Assembly: GCF_017916325.1 (NCBI RefSeq)
Contig: NC_090141.1
Span: forward strand, 140,001 to 204,000
Direction of reading: 5' to 3'
Source: Leishmania martiniquensis
Taxonomy: Eukaryota; Euglenozoa; Kinetoplastea; Trypanosomatida; Trypanosomatidae
DNA length: 64,000 bases
Made by a program: the position numbers and the translations under genes. Below are positions 54,106 to 63,736 of the stretch, one piece after another (within the stretch, counting starts at the first letter, position 1; every line of letters starts with the position of its first letter). A model generated the notes under the pieces. That model saw nothing but the letters and a program-made list of their open reading frames with translations. It did not search any database and was not told the origin of the DNA.

Positions 54106-54912
54106 ATGAAGCGCGCTCGCATCAACACCCTACCAACCGCAATTCTGCACTCCTTAGCAAAGCTGCAAGATGGCCTGAATGCGATGATCGACCCTTCCTG
54201 GCGCACTGCTCGCTCGCTGGACAATTGGGCTCTTGCCATCACGATGGAATCGGCGGAACTCCTGGACTCCTATCCGTGGAAATGGTGGAAGAACGTCAAC
54301 GCCACACCTGATTTGGCCAACGTCAAGATTGAGCTGGTCGACATTCTTCACTTCTCCCTTTCCGGCGCAATGCAGATGCACTCCACCCCAGACGATGAGA
54401 TTCCCGCTGCTTCGCTCAAGCCTCTGAAGGAGGTCATCACAACGTTTTTTCCCGCCAAGGAGTGCACGGGCGACCCGTACGGTGTTGTGTTTTTCCCCCT
54501 AGCTGATACCCAGAACGCAGTTGCGAGCTTCCGAAATATTATTCAGCTCGCCAACGTTTATCGTTTTGATATCATCATAGAGAGCGTCATTTACGCTGCC
54601 GAAGATCTGGGGTTCAACTTGGTGGCGTACTACGTGGCAAAGCATACTCTAAACTGCATTCGTCAGCTGAATGGATACAAGGATGGCTCCTATGTGAAGG
54701 TGAACAATGGTGTCGAGGACAATGCTCTTCTGCATAACTGCATCAAAGACGTATCCCTCGAGGAGGTCCTCGACGACAAAAAGTATATCCAATCATGGAA
54801 CAGTATCATGACCAGCGTTTACGAGGCCTTTCAAGTCAAGGAGTCTGACCGAACGGATGCGGAGCGCTGGTTTGCACTCGCAAAGGAATGTCGGCAGGCG
54901 ATCAAGGCGTAA
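54106..54912 (+). CDS. DUT: Dimeric dUTPase (dUTP nucleotidohydrolase), 268 aa
   Basis: The enzyme hydrolyses dUTP (and dUDP) to dUMP and so keeps uracil out of DNA and supplies thymidylate synthesis. This is the all-alpha dimeric type found in trypanosomatids, not the trimeric human type. The metal ligands are visible: Glu48 and Glu51 in [11 protein letters not shown], and Glu76 and Asp79 in [10 protein letters not shown]. Later conserved motifs are [20 protein letters not shown] and [17 protein letters not shown]. The length agrees with the Leishmania enzyme (about 269 residues). There is no obvious presequence; the basic start (MKRAR) may be a nuclear signal. An open frame extends upstream to 54049, but the ATG at 54106 matches the family N-terminus and follows the acceptor. 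Confidence 0.95.
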   Translation: MKRARINTLPTAILHSLAKLQDGLNAMIDPSWRTARSLDNWALAITMESAELLDSYPWKWWKNVNATPDLANVKIELVDILHFSLSGAMQMHSTPDDEIPAASLKPLKEVITTFFPAKECTGDPYGVVFFPLADTQNAVASFRNIIQLANVYRFDIIIESVIYAAEDLGFNLVAYYVAKHTLNCIRQLNGYKDGSYVKVNNGVEDNALLHNCIKDVSLEEVLDDKKYIQSWNSIMTSVYEAFQVKESDRTDAERWFALAKECRQAIKA

Positions 54913-55206
54913 ATGGATTGTTCAGTGATCATCTGTGCAAAGCAGAAGCTGTTTTTCCTACACCCCCTTTCCGCTGCGAAGCTGCAGAAAGCCATACCAT
55001 AGACTCGCTTCTTTTTCCCACTTACAGACGGTTCGGTTTTGCATCTAAGGGAAAGAGACGTTATCGGAAAAAGTCGGTTTTCTTTTTTTTATCCCGTCTC
55101 CTTTGAAGTCGTGCTTCTGCGGTGACGGTTGCCATCATAGAGGATGTTTAGTGAGCCAAGGGTGGTGAGCTTATCTATACGCAATGGAAATGCTCACCTC
55201 TTTTTG

Positions 55207-55230
55207 TATATATATATATATATATATATA
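55207..55230. repeat. (TA)n microsatellite
   Basis: A 24-bp pure TA run in the AT-richer spacer downstream of dUTPase. Confidence 0.9.
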
Positions 55231-55640
55231 CTCACTCATGACCTTTTTTCTCCCAGGGGCATCGAATCTGAAAAGCAAACAAGGGAATAGGGTTCGAGTC
55301 AGTCAAAAGGATGTGCCTTTCGTTAAACAAATGAGAGTTTAGGGTGTCAAGCGACGAATTCATATTATCTTTCCTTTGGATTAGGCTCACGCCCGTGATT
55401 GGCGTGACAAGAGGATGCTGTCAAACAGTATGGCTGCACCGCGAGGTTAATATCTCAGCGGTGCCTTCTCTTCTACTTTGAAGATATCGTCCGAGTTCAC
55501 CCAACGGGCATTTTCCTTCTGCACTTACTCTCTCATCTTTTACCTCTGTTTGCGTTGATGGATACTCAACCTTTGCAATGAGTGCTTCAAATGCAGGAGC
55601 AAGTTGCAGGTTGCATGCCAGCTAGCGTAGATATGCTGTA

Positions 55641-55666
55641 ATATATATATATATATATATATATAT
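55641..55666. repeat. (AT)n microsatellite
   Basis: A 26-bp pure AT run, the second in this spacer. Confidence 0.9.
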
Positions 55667-56243
55667 GCATTTTTTCCTATCTAGCGATAGGGGCAGAGTC
55701 GGTGAGAGCACCTTGGATGCTCGCTGCTTCTCCTTTGTCGATGGAGTTCAAGTGATGCTTCTTCTAACAGCATCTCCGAGGTGTCTAGAAAAAAAAAATA
55801 ACTTTTGGTTTGCTTAGGCGGATGCAATAAACCTGCTAGGGCCCTTCCAACAACAAAAAACAAACAAACAGACGCACGAAAAGTCTCGAAGATACTGCCT
55901 GGTTTAGTGAACGCATAGCTTCCGAGTTTTTCTCGTCGGGGCGGTCAGGGAACAGGAGGTAGCTGGGTGGGAGCCAGTGATGCTCGATATGCTGCTACCC
56001 TCTCTAGCGCCTCTTGCATCCATGGTAAGATAATGAAAACAATTCCTGTGCCGTGCTCAACTCCGCTACATGTACCCGTCTTCTACCTTGAGCTTCTGAA
56101 CTTTCTCTACTGACCTCTGTTCGGTTTCTGCATCTTAATTTTGTTCGCGTTGCGCTCGCGCCTCCCGCCATTCCCCCCAAAATCATATTCTTCTTACTGG
56201 ATCGAATCCCTTTTCCTCATCGCAGCAAGATTCATTTTCCCCT

Positions 56244-56681
56244 ATGGCTGCTGCTCAGAAGGCCTCCAAGAAGGCTGCGCCAAAGGATGTGAAGGCGACC
56301 AAGGTCGTCAAGGTGACGACGCGCAAGTCGTACACCCGCCCCCAGTTCCGCCGCCCTCACACCTACCGCAAGCCGGCAACGGCGAAGCCGAGCAATCGTG
56401 TGACCGTGGAGTCGAAGGATATCGCTGCCTTCAACGTGATCTGCTACCCTCTGACGACGGACAAGGCAATGAAGAAGATCGAGGAGAACAACACCCTGAC
56501 CTTCATTGTTGATGCCCGAGCCAATAAGACGGAGATCAAGAAGGCGATGCGCAAGCTGTATCAGGTCAAGGCTGTGAAAGTCAACACCCTGATCCGCCCG
56601 GATGGCCTGAAGAAGGCGTACATCCGCCTTTCTGCGGCCCACGATGCTCTGGACACCGCCAACAAGATCGGCCTCGTCTAG
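56244..56681 (+). CDS. RPL23A: 60S ribosomal protein L23a (uL23), copy 1, 145 aa
   Basis: uL23 sits near the polypeptide exit tunnel of the large subunit, contacts 5.8S/28S rRNA and is a docking site for nascent-chain factors such as SRP. The protein has the expected basic Lys/Ala-rich N-terminal extension (1-60), then the folded domain with DIAAFNVICYPLTTDKAMKK, LTFIVDARANKTEIKKAM, the KLYQVKAVKVNTLIRPDGLK core and the C-terminal DTANKIGLV. Length is normal for the family. The open reading frame is identical at every base to copy 2 except the last base of the stop codon (TAG here). The leader after the acceptor at 56224-56225 is only 18 nt. Confidence 0.97.
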   Translation: MAAAQKASKKAAPKDVKATKVVKVTTRKSYTRPQFRRPHTYRKPATAKPSNRVTVESKDIAAFNVICYPLTTDKAMKKIEENNTLTFIVDARANKTEIKKAMRKLYQVKAVKVNTLIRPDGLKKAYIRLSAAHDALDTANKIGLV

Positions 56682-57153
56682 GTGGAATCGGAATCGAGCG
56701 ACTTGTTTAGATGATTTTATTTTATCAGCAAAGAAAAGAAAAAGTGAGCTCTGGCCTTTTAGAGGGCATCAGACGCTCTGAGGGTGATGCGCTGAACAAG
56801 GACTCGCGATTGTGCATTGCGGTGATGAGTTGTGGTGTCTCTGTTTACGCACAGGGCTCCGCCGCCTCTGTATCTTGGAGCTCGGGATTTTTTTTCTCTG
56901 AGAGCGTATGATCAGAAGACACTTGAAAGTGCCTCTTCGACCCTTGCCCTGCATGTTCTTCAAAGGAGCTGAACTACCCCGCTTCTTTAAGCAACTGAAA
57001 TCCACTTTCATTTATCTCCTTCGCCCCTGCTCATTTTTTATTCTTTGGCAACTCTCTGCCTCACATGAATCTTTACTTGCCACAACTTTTCCGACGCGCG
57101 CTCCTCTGGCAACCGCCGTTTGGACAGGCTTAGTGTTTCCTTGGCAACATATC
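56682..57153. other. Spacer between the two L23a copies
   Basis: A 472-bp spacer that shares no visible similarity with the flanks outside the pair. It begins with an A/T-rich stretch and ends with a T/C-rich stretch. The AG at 57126-57127 after a pyrimidine-rich region is the likely acceptor for copy 2. Confidence 0.65.
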
Positions 57154-57591
57154 ATGGCTGCTGCTCAGAAGGCCTCCAAGAAGGCTGCGCCAAAGGATGT
57201 GAAGGCGACCAAGGTCGTCAAGGTGACGACGCGCAAGTCGTACACCCGCCCCCAGTTCCGCCGCCCTCACACCTACCGCAAGCCGGCAACGGCGAAGCCG
57301 AGCAATCGTGTGACCGTGGAGTCGAAGGATATCGCTGCCTTCAACGTGATCTGCTACCCTCTGACGACGGACAAGGCAATGAAGAAGATCGAGGAGAACA
57401 ACACCCTGACCTTCATTGTTGATGCCCGAGCCAATAAGACGGAGATCAAGAAGGCGATGCGCAAGCTGTATCAGGTCAAGGCTGTGAAAGTCAACACCCT
57501 GATCCGCCCGGATGGCCTGAAGAAGGCGTACATCCGCCTTTCTGCGGCCCACGATGCTCTGGACACCGCCAACAAGATCGGCCTCGTCTAA
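57154..57591 (+). CDS. RPL23A: 60S ribosomal protein L23a (uL23), copy 2, 145 aa
   Basis: This encodes the same protein as copy 1, 910 bp upstream, with an identical nucleotide sequence and a TAA instead of TAG stop. Identity starts at the A of the ATG and ends at the second base of the stop; leader and trailer are unrelated. Having two loci with different UTRs allows different mRNA stability or stage expression for one protein. The reading frame is open upstream to 56908 and would add 82 residues, but the predicted acceptor lies downstream of those codons, so the family-conserved ATG is used. Confidence 0.97.
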   Translation: MAAAQKASKKAAPKDVKATKVVKVTTRKSYTRPQFRRPHTYRKPATAKPSNRVTVESKDIAAFNVICYPLTTDKAMKKIEENNTLTFIVDARANKTEIKKAMRKLYQVKAVKVNTLIRPDGLKKAYIRLSAAHDALDTANKIGLV

Positions 57592-58794
57592 AGCATGTCC
57601 GCAGACACTTTCTTCCACAGGTGTGTGGCAACGAGGCACCTTCTTTTTCTCTGCATGCGTATGCGCCTCGCCTTCATGTCACATCTTGTAGTTCGTGTCT
57701 GAAGCTGTGGCTTCGCCATTTTTCGTGATTTATTTCGTTTCTTTTTTGCTTTTGCCCCTTTAGGCATTTACATCAGACGGGAAGGAATGAAAAGGACGAA
57801 AGCGGAGGTGGACGGTGTGGGGATGCGAATCGACAGAGCACTTCGATGGCGCAAGGAAAGAGGTGGGGGAGCTCCGTCTTTCGGGCCTCAAGATTTGCGA
57901 CCACGCTCGTGCCTCTACAAACTACCGGTGAGGCGCGACTTCTCCCGGCTCTATCCGTGATCAGCCCCATGACAGGAGCGAGAGGGGACAGGAGGAGGTA
58001 TGGGCGTCTCGCCCTGCTGTGTTGCCGATCTCGGTACTGCACCCGAAGCGGGGGCTTTCATCTTCGGCTGATCGAAAGGCAAGCACAAGAGAATAAATGC
58101 TGGTGCGCGTCTTTTAGCTCTCATATGGGCCTTCATGCGTTCTGCACATTACATGCATCATCATCTTTCCGTTGACCGTTTCGGCCCCTTTTCGCTTCAT
58201 CCTTCGATCTTCACGGTGCTCGTGCGTGGCCCTCCTCCCCATTCTGCAGCAGCGACCACTTCTGCATGTGCCGTCTCTAACGGCTCGGCATTTACTTCTC
58301 TTTCTTCGAAAGCTCTATGCTGCTGAAGCATTCCTAGGAGGCTCCACTTTTGAGCTCCTCCCGTACGCCAAGCGTCCTACACGCAGCGAGCCAGTACCCG
58401 TCTCTCTCGGAAAGAAAAGGGAAATAGTAGGAAATCTTTCACCACGAGAGCCTCGCGCCGTTGCCAGAGATATTTTATCGCCACAGAGCTGTTTGCTTAT
58501 CTCGTACCAGCAGCTACCCCACTCTCGCTGCGCTTCCTCTTGACAGCTGGAGTCAGCGCTTGCCGTTTTTTTTTTGTGTGGGGGGGAGGGGGGAGAGAGG
58601 AGGGGACACTCTTCGACAGGAGTGCCGGAACGTCTTGGCGCGCCTCCTGCTTCCCGATATGACGAGCAAAATAGAGATGTACCCACGGAACCCGTCCTTC
58701 CCTTTCCCTTTCCCTTTCCCACACCCCTTTTTTTCGGTGTAACTCTGCCCTATACGTCAATTGGCGGTTTTGCCCCTTCCCCTACACCCCTCTG

Positions 58795-58818
58795 ACACAC
58801 ACACACACACACACACAC
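58795..58818. repeat. (CA)n microsatellite
   Basis: A 24-bp pure CA run about 410 bp before the next gene. Confidence 0.9.
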
Positions 58819-59189
58819 GGAAAGAGAGAGAAGCCAACACAGACAGGCGCTTCCGATTCACCTTCCGGACCTCTTTTCTCCTCACTTCCACTCGGCGCAT
58901 AGAGCAGAAAGAATTCCACGCCGCCGCTCGTGAGGTGTGGCACAGGCCATCCGCACAATCGCATAGCGTTTCCTCTTCCACTCTCCCCCCTCCCCTCCTC
59001 TTCTCTCCTTTCCGGGGAGACGGTGAGAAGGTAAGGGAGGCGGAGGACGGGATAGGGACCGTTTGAACGGGAAGGCGTAAGGGAAGCGGCTTGCCTCATC
59101 GTGGGCCCTTTTCGGTGCCGCTTTCTTTTCGTGCGCTTCTGTTGTGGTCGGACTGCCTCTACCCCCCCTTTACATATATACATATATCC

Positions 59190-59218
59190 TGTCGCGCGTG
59201 CTCTCGTCATCCTCGTAG
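59190..59218 (+). promoter_or_regulatory. Predicted trans-splice acceptor, PAN3-like gene
   Basis: A T/C-rich stretch ends in CGTAG with AG at 59217-59218, 12 nt before the ATG at 59231. No other AG intervenes between it and the preceding C-rich tract near 59159-59169. Confidence 0.55.
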
Positions 59219-59230
59219 GCGCAGCGCACA

Positions 59231-62200
59231 ATGGACTTGAGTAGGCGTATTGTGCGCATCCCCGGCTATCGGGGCACCGCGGCGCGCGGTGATGCGCTCA
59301 AACGCTCTCCGGACAGCTACGTCATGCGCGAGGATGTGGCTTTCCCTGCCGGTTGTACACACTCCTCGCGTGACGACGAAACGGCGATGATGTCGAAGCT
59401 GAATGCGCTTTCCTGCAAGTACGCTCAGTTCCAGCGAAGCATCGTAGGCTGCGTCTTTGCAATGGACAGCGGAATCTCTGCTCCTGTGTGGGCATCTACA
59501 CCAGCTCCGCGCCAGTCGTCCTCGCTCTCCCCGAGCGCAGGGCTTGCGCCTGCCAGTGCAGCCGACAGAGGACGCATGTCGCCTGCGGGGAGGGCGGGAC
59601 CCAGCGCCGCATCAACCTCATCAGTGCCGGACTTGGAGTCGTGCTGGGCGGAAACCTCTCCGTTGCCCCCAACAGCGGTTCTGGCAGCGTTGTATGGCAT
59701 GACACCTTTACATGGGATTTTCTGGCGCGGTAGCAATGGGAACGGCCTCGATGCCGGCGCTGATGAGAACACGTGCACAGGGACGACCCTGGATGCCGAT
59801 AGCCTCGGCGGCGCTGGCTCATCGACGTCTTCGTTTGAGCTTCGGTGGTCTCTTTGTCGATGTGCCGCGGACGCACTCGCCACGCCGGGGCGGTACCGCG
59901 TTACGTTCAGGGATGCGTTCACCATGACGACGGTGGCTGCCCACATGACGTCCGTCATCGCTGACGGCGACAGTAGTAGTTGCCACGGCGCCGCCTCGCT
60001 TGCTCCGCCGTGGACCTCGTCATCGTCCAAGTCGTCATACTCCCTCGCGCAGCAGCTGCGACGGGCCTCTGCCTTGCTCGGTGTGGACCGTGACGGGTCG
60101 CCGCTGACGGCGCCGGCAGCTGTTGCACCCACCTCGTCGCTGCTGGACTGGCCGGAGGAGTTCTTGTGGAGTTTGTTGGTGTCGCTCTTGTCCAGTCTCG
60201 CGCTTGTGCACAGCGCCGGACTTCATTTGTTCGGCCAAATATCAGCGGCGGATGTGCTGTGCGTGGCGTGCTCTCCAACGCTGCCGCGACAGCTTGAGCA
60301 GACGTGGGCTGATGTCGCCGCAGCGGCGGCAGCGGCGACCGGCAAAGAGGATTTGAGGAAAGCGGAGTGCAGCACCGTCTGCAGCGGCAGCACGTGCGAT
60401 GGTTGCGTACAGGTGCGCGAGGACGCGGATGCCATCTTCCGGCGCTTCTGTGAGACCGCTGTGCCGAGCGTGCTGCTGCCGCAGGCGACCGTCACCGCCG
60501 CCACTCCGTGCCATCACGTGTTCTTCGTCCTTCATCCATCGCCGGAGCTGCTGCAGCAGCGGGAGCGCGATGGCTGCGCGCATGCCTCGCGACAGGATGT
60601 GCCAAGCCTCTCCGCAGCGCAAGAATCAGAGCTGTCGACGCCGGCGCAGCAGGCGCAACACCAGGGGGCTGACTTAGCGAGCGTGGGTCGCTTGATGAGC
60701 CTCTTGATGGAGCTGCGGGCGCGATGGTGTCAGCGTCGCCGCGGACATGCTGACCCGGCCGCCGTCCCAAGCTCAGAGCTGGCCTTCCTAGTTCGTCGGC
60801 TGGGCGAATGCGGTGGCACGAGTGCGGGCGCTGCGGCGGCCACACAGAACCCTACCGCTCTGCAGCTACTCCAGCTACAGGCGTTGCGGCTGCGGACCGA
60901 GTCGTGGTATTACCGCCGCCTGGCTGAGGAGGCGTGCGATCGCCTGTCACTCGCGCCGCGGCGTATGGAAAGCGCAGGCTCCGCGGCACTGCGGCCCTTT
61001 TCGGCGACGCTGCCGCACGCCAGGGAGCAGCATGCAGAGCGGCAGAGACGTGAGGCTCAGCTGGCGGAGCGTGAGGCGCAGTTGGCCGAGCGAGAGGCCA
61101 AGCTGAAGGTAATGCTGGAGCTTTATGAGCTCACGCACGAGCACTTGGACGCGCTCACGCTGCCGCAGTTGTCCTCAGCTAAAGAGAGGGCAAATATGGC
61201 GGTGCTGCCGAACGCGCTGCCATCGCACGCAGGGGAGGCCGGAGCGCTGGTCGCCCCGTCGGCTTCGACAGGGCCCAACGGAGGCACCTGCGACGCGGAC
61301 GACGTGGGAGAGAAGCAGCAAAGGGCGTCACAGGCGCCACATGAGTACCCGCTTGACTGCCGGCGCATCCCAACTCTACTCCCGCAGCAACACCAGCTAG
61401 CGAATACCGCCGCAACGAGGCTGGCAGAAGTGCCTGCCGCAGACGGCGCGACTGCGGCTTATGATCACAATGGTGGTCCTCCGAGGCCCCAAGCCGCTAC
61501 TCCTAGCGTCTCCGTCGCACCAGCGATGGCTGGTGCGGGCGCCCCTCACGACGATGCCGTGCTTGGGTTGTCTGCCCTTGCACGTGGCGCCATCGCCGGT
61601 GGCAAACCGCTCTCGGCAAACGCTGCTGCGCCGCCGATGATGGCAGAGACATCCCCGGTGCTCACCACACACCGTCACCTGGACGCCGAGGAGCTCTCTG
61701 GGGGTGGCGCTGCGGCACTCGCGAGGGCGGCAGCAGCCGGGGGTAATGGGGATGGCGCATCGAACGTGGTCATAGTGGAGGTGGACGTGGATGCGACCGA
61801 AGATGAGGGATTTGGCCTCGGCGTGGAAAATCAGGAGGCCGCTCGCTCGACGGCGATGCACCGTGCTCCTGCTGGGGGATTCGGAGGACGGGCGGCGAGG
61901 GCGTGGACAGCAACGACGACGTCGCCGTCCGCATCGCTTTCCCTTTCTACGGCTGCAATGCTTCGGCAGGGGCCTCATGGCTCACCCCAGCCAGCTTCGC
62001 AGCAGCAACGACAGCAGCGCCCACTTGTCTCTCCCTCGCTGCATGCCTCCCCCTTTCAAGACATGCATACTCCCATGCGCTCCCTTGCACTGCCGAATAT
62101 GGGGTACGTGGATAGCGCAGCTGCTGGCACTGCGGCGTACCCTGGCGTGGGCACCAACGGCGGCGGTAGTCGCAGCTACAGCAAGTACAGCGCACTGTCG

Positions 62201-63736
62201 CTACTGCGCACGCCGCCCTCGGCCCGCCGTGCAGTAGCAGCAGCAGCAGTAGCAACCAAGGCTACCCCGCACTTCCGCTCTCCATCATTGCACTCACCAG
62301 AGAGCTATCCCTCCTCCACCAGGCCGCACAGCGCTGGCACGGCGGATATCTCAGCCAGCGCCGCTGCGGCGCTGTCTCCCTATGGCGCGACCGAACGCTC
62401 CCCTCCGCAGCTGCGCCATCGCCGCCGGTCAAGTTCTCGTGGCAGCAGCATCAACCACGGTGGTGCGCACGTGGTGGCCTTTGGGGGCCGCTCACCACGC
62501 ACGGAAGACCACCATCAACAAAGGAACGATGACGCCGCAGCGTGGGCGCACCAACAGCTGGCGGCACTCGTGGAGATGCAGACGGCGCTGAGGGCCCAAC
62601 AGCCACCGACGCCGCGTAGTCGCGCTTCGGCCGCCGCAGCGACCAGCAGCTGCAGCCCTGAGATGATGGCGGCGCCCGCGTTCACACGGTCCCCGGCAAC
62701 CCCGCCGCTTGCGTCGCGTGTTGGGCCACGAGGAAATTCGATGTCCCTACCCGCGTCCTCGGAGGTGACGCCGATACGCGGGACAGAGCCATCGCACCAC
62801 GACGACAGCTCCGCGGAGATGTTTCGGGTGGAGAGCTCTCACATGCGCAGCAGCGACAGCCGCAGCGGAGCCCGCCATGGTAGCGGGTGGTGTGGCTCCG
62901 CTAGCGCGGGTCGCGACTTTGGCCGCGCCATCACTGCTGAGCGTCCTCAGGTGCTGCTATCCTTCACCCCTCCGCACAGCGCACCGCCGGCGTCATCTCC
63001 CTCCATCTTCCAAACTCCTGCAGCCACAGCGACGGCCACCGAAGGAGGTGCGAGCCTCTCCTACGCAGCTCCTGGGTTCGCCGCCGCACGAGATGGTGCC
63101 ACCGTGCAGCAAGCACCACCAGCAGCGCAATACCGTACCGCTACGGCTCTCAGAGGTGCGTCCCACGGACTCGCTTCCTCTACCTCGCCGCCGATGCGGA
63201 CGTGCGCTACCGGCGATTCGACTGCCAGAGCCACCAGGCGAGGCAGCATCAGCAGCGGTGCCTCACATGCCTTTCCAGTCCGCGGAGCTGCTGCACGTGC
63301 CAACGGCGCCGCTGACTGGCACCAGCGCAGCCCGTCACAGCCTGCCACCTCGTCTCCAGCAACGGTGTCTACGGTGAGGGCGGCGACGTCTGCACTCAGT
63401 ACGTCCGCAGGGGTATCCTCTCAGGGTTCGGGCGGCAGAAGTGCCCATTGCTCCCTTAGCTCACGAACGGCACCTGCGCGCGCTACCGGTCACAGCGCAG
63501 GGGGCGCGAGCTCTCGAGGGACTGTGATGCGCAGCTCAAGCAGTCGCATCAGCGGGGACCCTGGGGACAGTGCGGATCTTGGCCGGGGTACCACGGGTGG
63601 TGGACCACTGCAGCGGCTCTGCGATGCTTACGTGCCGTCTTCTTCGGCATCTTTAGCCCATGCTGGCGGCTCGCGCGCCAGCTCCACGACGGCGGTGGAG
63701 TTGCTGCGACGACTGCGTGCCAGCGCGGGGGCGTGA
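59231..63736 (+). CDS. Protein with PAN3-like pseudokinase region, 1501 aa
   Basis: Residues about 300-530 resemble the C-lobe of the PAN3 pseudokinase, the partner of the PAN2 deadenylase. There is EEFLWSLLVSLLSSLALVHS (about 309-328), then AGLHLFGQISAADVLCVA at the catalytic-loop position, then ADLASVGRLMSLLMELRARW (480-499) and SSELAFLVRRLGE (about 515-527). The HRD and DFG motifs are absent, as expected of a pseudokinase. A heptad-like repeat REAQLAEREAQLAEREAKLK (about 605-630) follows. The PAN3 C-terminal knob is not recognised; instead about 860 Ser/Ala/Pro/Gln-rich residues follow to the end. The N-terminal 300 residues are Ser-rich with a folded-looking start. The assignment is by eye and tentative; a different degenerate kinase is possible. 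Confidence 0.55.
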   Translation: MDLSRRIVRIPGYRGTAARGDALKRSPDSYVMREDVAFPAGCTHSSRDDETAMMSKLNALSCKYAQFQRSIVGCVFAMDSGISAPVWASTPAPRQSSSLSPSAGLAPASAADRGRMSPAGRAGPSAASTSSVPDLESCWAETSPLPPTAVLAALYGMTPLHGIFWRGSNGNGLDAGADENTCTGTTLDADSLGGAGSSTSSFELRWSLCRCAADALATPGRYRVTFRDAFTMTTVAAHMTSVIADGDSSSCHGAASLAPPWTSSSSKSSYSLAQQLRRASALLGVDRDGSPLTAPAAVAPTSSLLDWPEEFLWSLLVSLLSSLALVHSAGLHLFGQISAADVLCVACSPTLPRQLEQTWADVAAAAAAATGKEDLRKAECSTVCSGSTCDGCVQVREDADAIFRRFCETAVPSVLLPQATVTAATPCHHVFFVLHPSPELLQQRERDGCAHASRQDVPSLSAAQESELSTPAQQAQHQGADLASVGRLMSLLMELRARWCQRRRGHADPAAVPSSELAFLVRRLGECGGTSAGAAAATQNPTALQLLQLQALRLRTESWYYRRLAEEACDRLSLAPRRMESAGSAALRPFSATLPHAREQHAERQRREAQLAEREAQLAEREAKLKVMLELYELTHEHLDALTLPQLSSAKERANMAVLPNALPSHAGEAGALVAPSASTGPNGGTCDADDVGEKQQRASQAPHEYPLDCRRIPTLLPQQHQLANTAATRLAEVPAADGATAAYDHNGGPPRPQAATPSVSVAPAMAGAGAPHDDAVLGLSALARGAIAGGKPLSANAAAPPMMAETSPVLTTHRHLDAEELSGGGAAALARAAAAGGNGDGASNVVIVEVDVDATEDEGFGLGVENQEAARSTAMHRAPAGGFGGRAARAWTATTTSPSASLSLSTAAMLRQGPHGSPQPASQQQRQQRPLVSPSLHASPFQDMHTPMRSLALPNMGYVDSAAAGTAAYPGVGTNGGGSRSYSKYSALSLLRTPPSARRAVAAAAVATKATPHFRSPSLHSPESYPSSTRPHSAGTADISASAAAALSPYGATERSPPQLRHRRRSSSRGSSINHGGAHVVAFGGRSPRTEDHHQQRNDDAAAWAHQQLAALVEMQTALRAQQPPTPRSRASAAAATSSCSPEMMAAPAFTRSPATPPLASRVGPRGNSMSLPASSEVTPIRGTEPSHHDDSSAEMFRVESSHMRSSDSRSGARHGSGWCGSASAGRDFGRAITAERPQVLLSFTPPHSAPPASSPSIFQTPAATATATEGGASLSYAAPGFAAARDGATVQQAPPAAQYRTATALRGASHGLASSTSPPMRTCATGDSTARATRRGSISSGASHAFPVRGAAARANGAADWHQRSPSQPATSSPATVSTVRAATSALSTSAGVSSQGSGGRSAHCSLSSRTAPARATGHSAGGASSRGTVMRSSSSRISGDPGDSADLGRGTTGGGPLQRLCDAYVPSSSASLAHAGGSRASSTTAVELLRRLRASAGA

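Larger units (their letters stand above)
54913..56243. other. AT-richer intergenic region between dUTPase and L23a genes
   Basis: A 1.3-kb spacer without a supported gene. It is visibly richer in A and T than the rest of the window and contains two pure (TA)n runs. A GGTTCGAGTC word at 55290-55299 looks like a tRNA T-arm but no tRNA fold surrounds it. A C/T tract before the next gene ends in GCAG, with AG at 56224-56225. Confidence 0.6.
57592..59230. other. Intergenic region between L23a copy 2 and PAN3-like gene
   Basis: A 1.6-kb spacer. After a T-rich part, a purine-rich stretch follows at 57778-57880. A G-rich run is near 58579-58600 and repeated CCCTTT units are near 58695-58715. A (CA)n run lies at 58795-58818 and a short ACATATAT pair near 59171-59187. 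Short open frames (109-123 codons) have no recognisable product. Confidence 0.55.

Noticed and set aside
55290..55299. GGTTCGAGTC word resembling a tRNA B-box
   Set aside because: The flanking bases do not form a T-arm stem, and no acceptor stem, anticodon arm or A-box is found at the right distance.
56908..57153. 82-codon in-frame extension upstream of L23a copy 2
   Set aside because: Copy 1 has no such extension, the family starts at the conserved ATG, and the predicted splice acceptor at 57126-57127 would exclude most of it.
57846..58543. Overlapping short open frames after L23a copy 2
   Set aside because: No conserved-looking product, no clear coding bias and no consistent acceptor; left as spacer.
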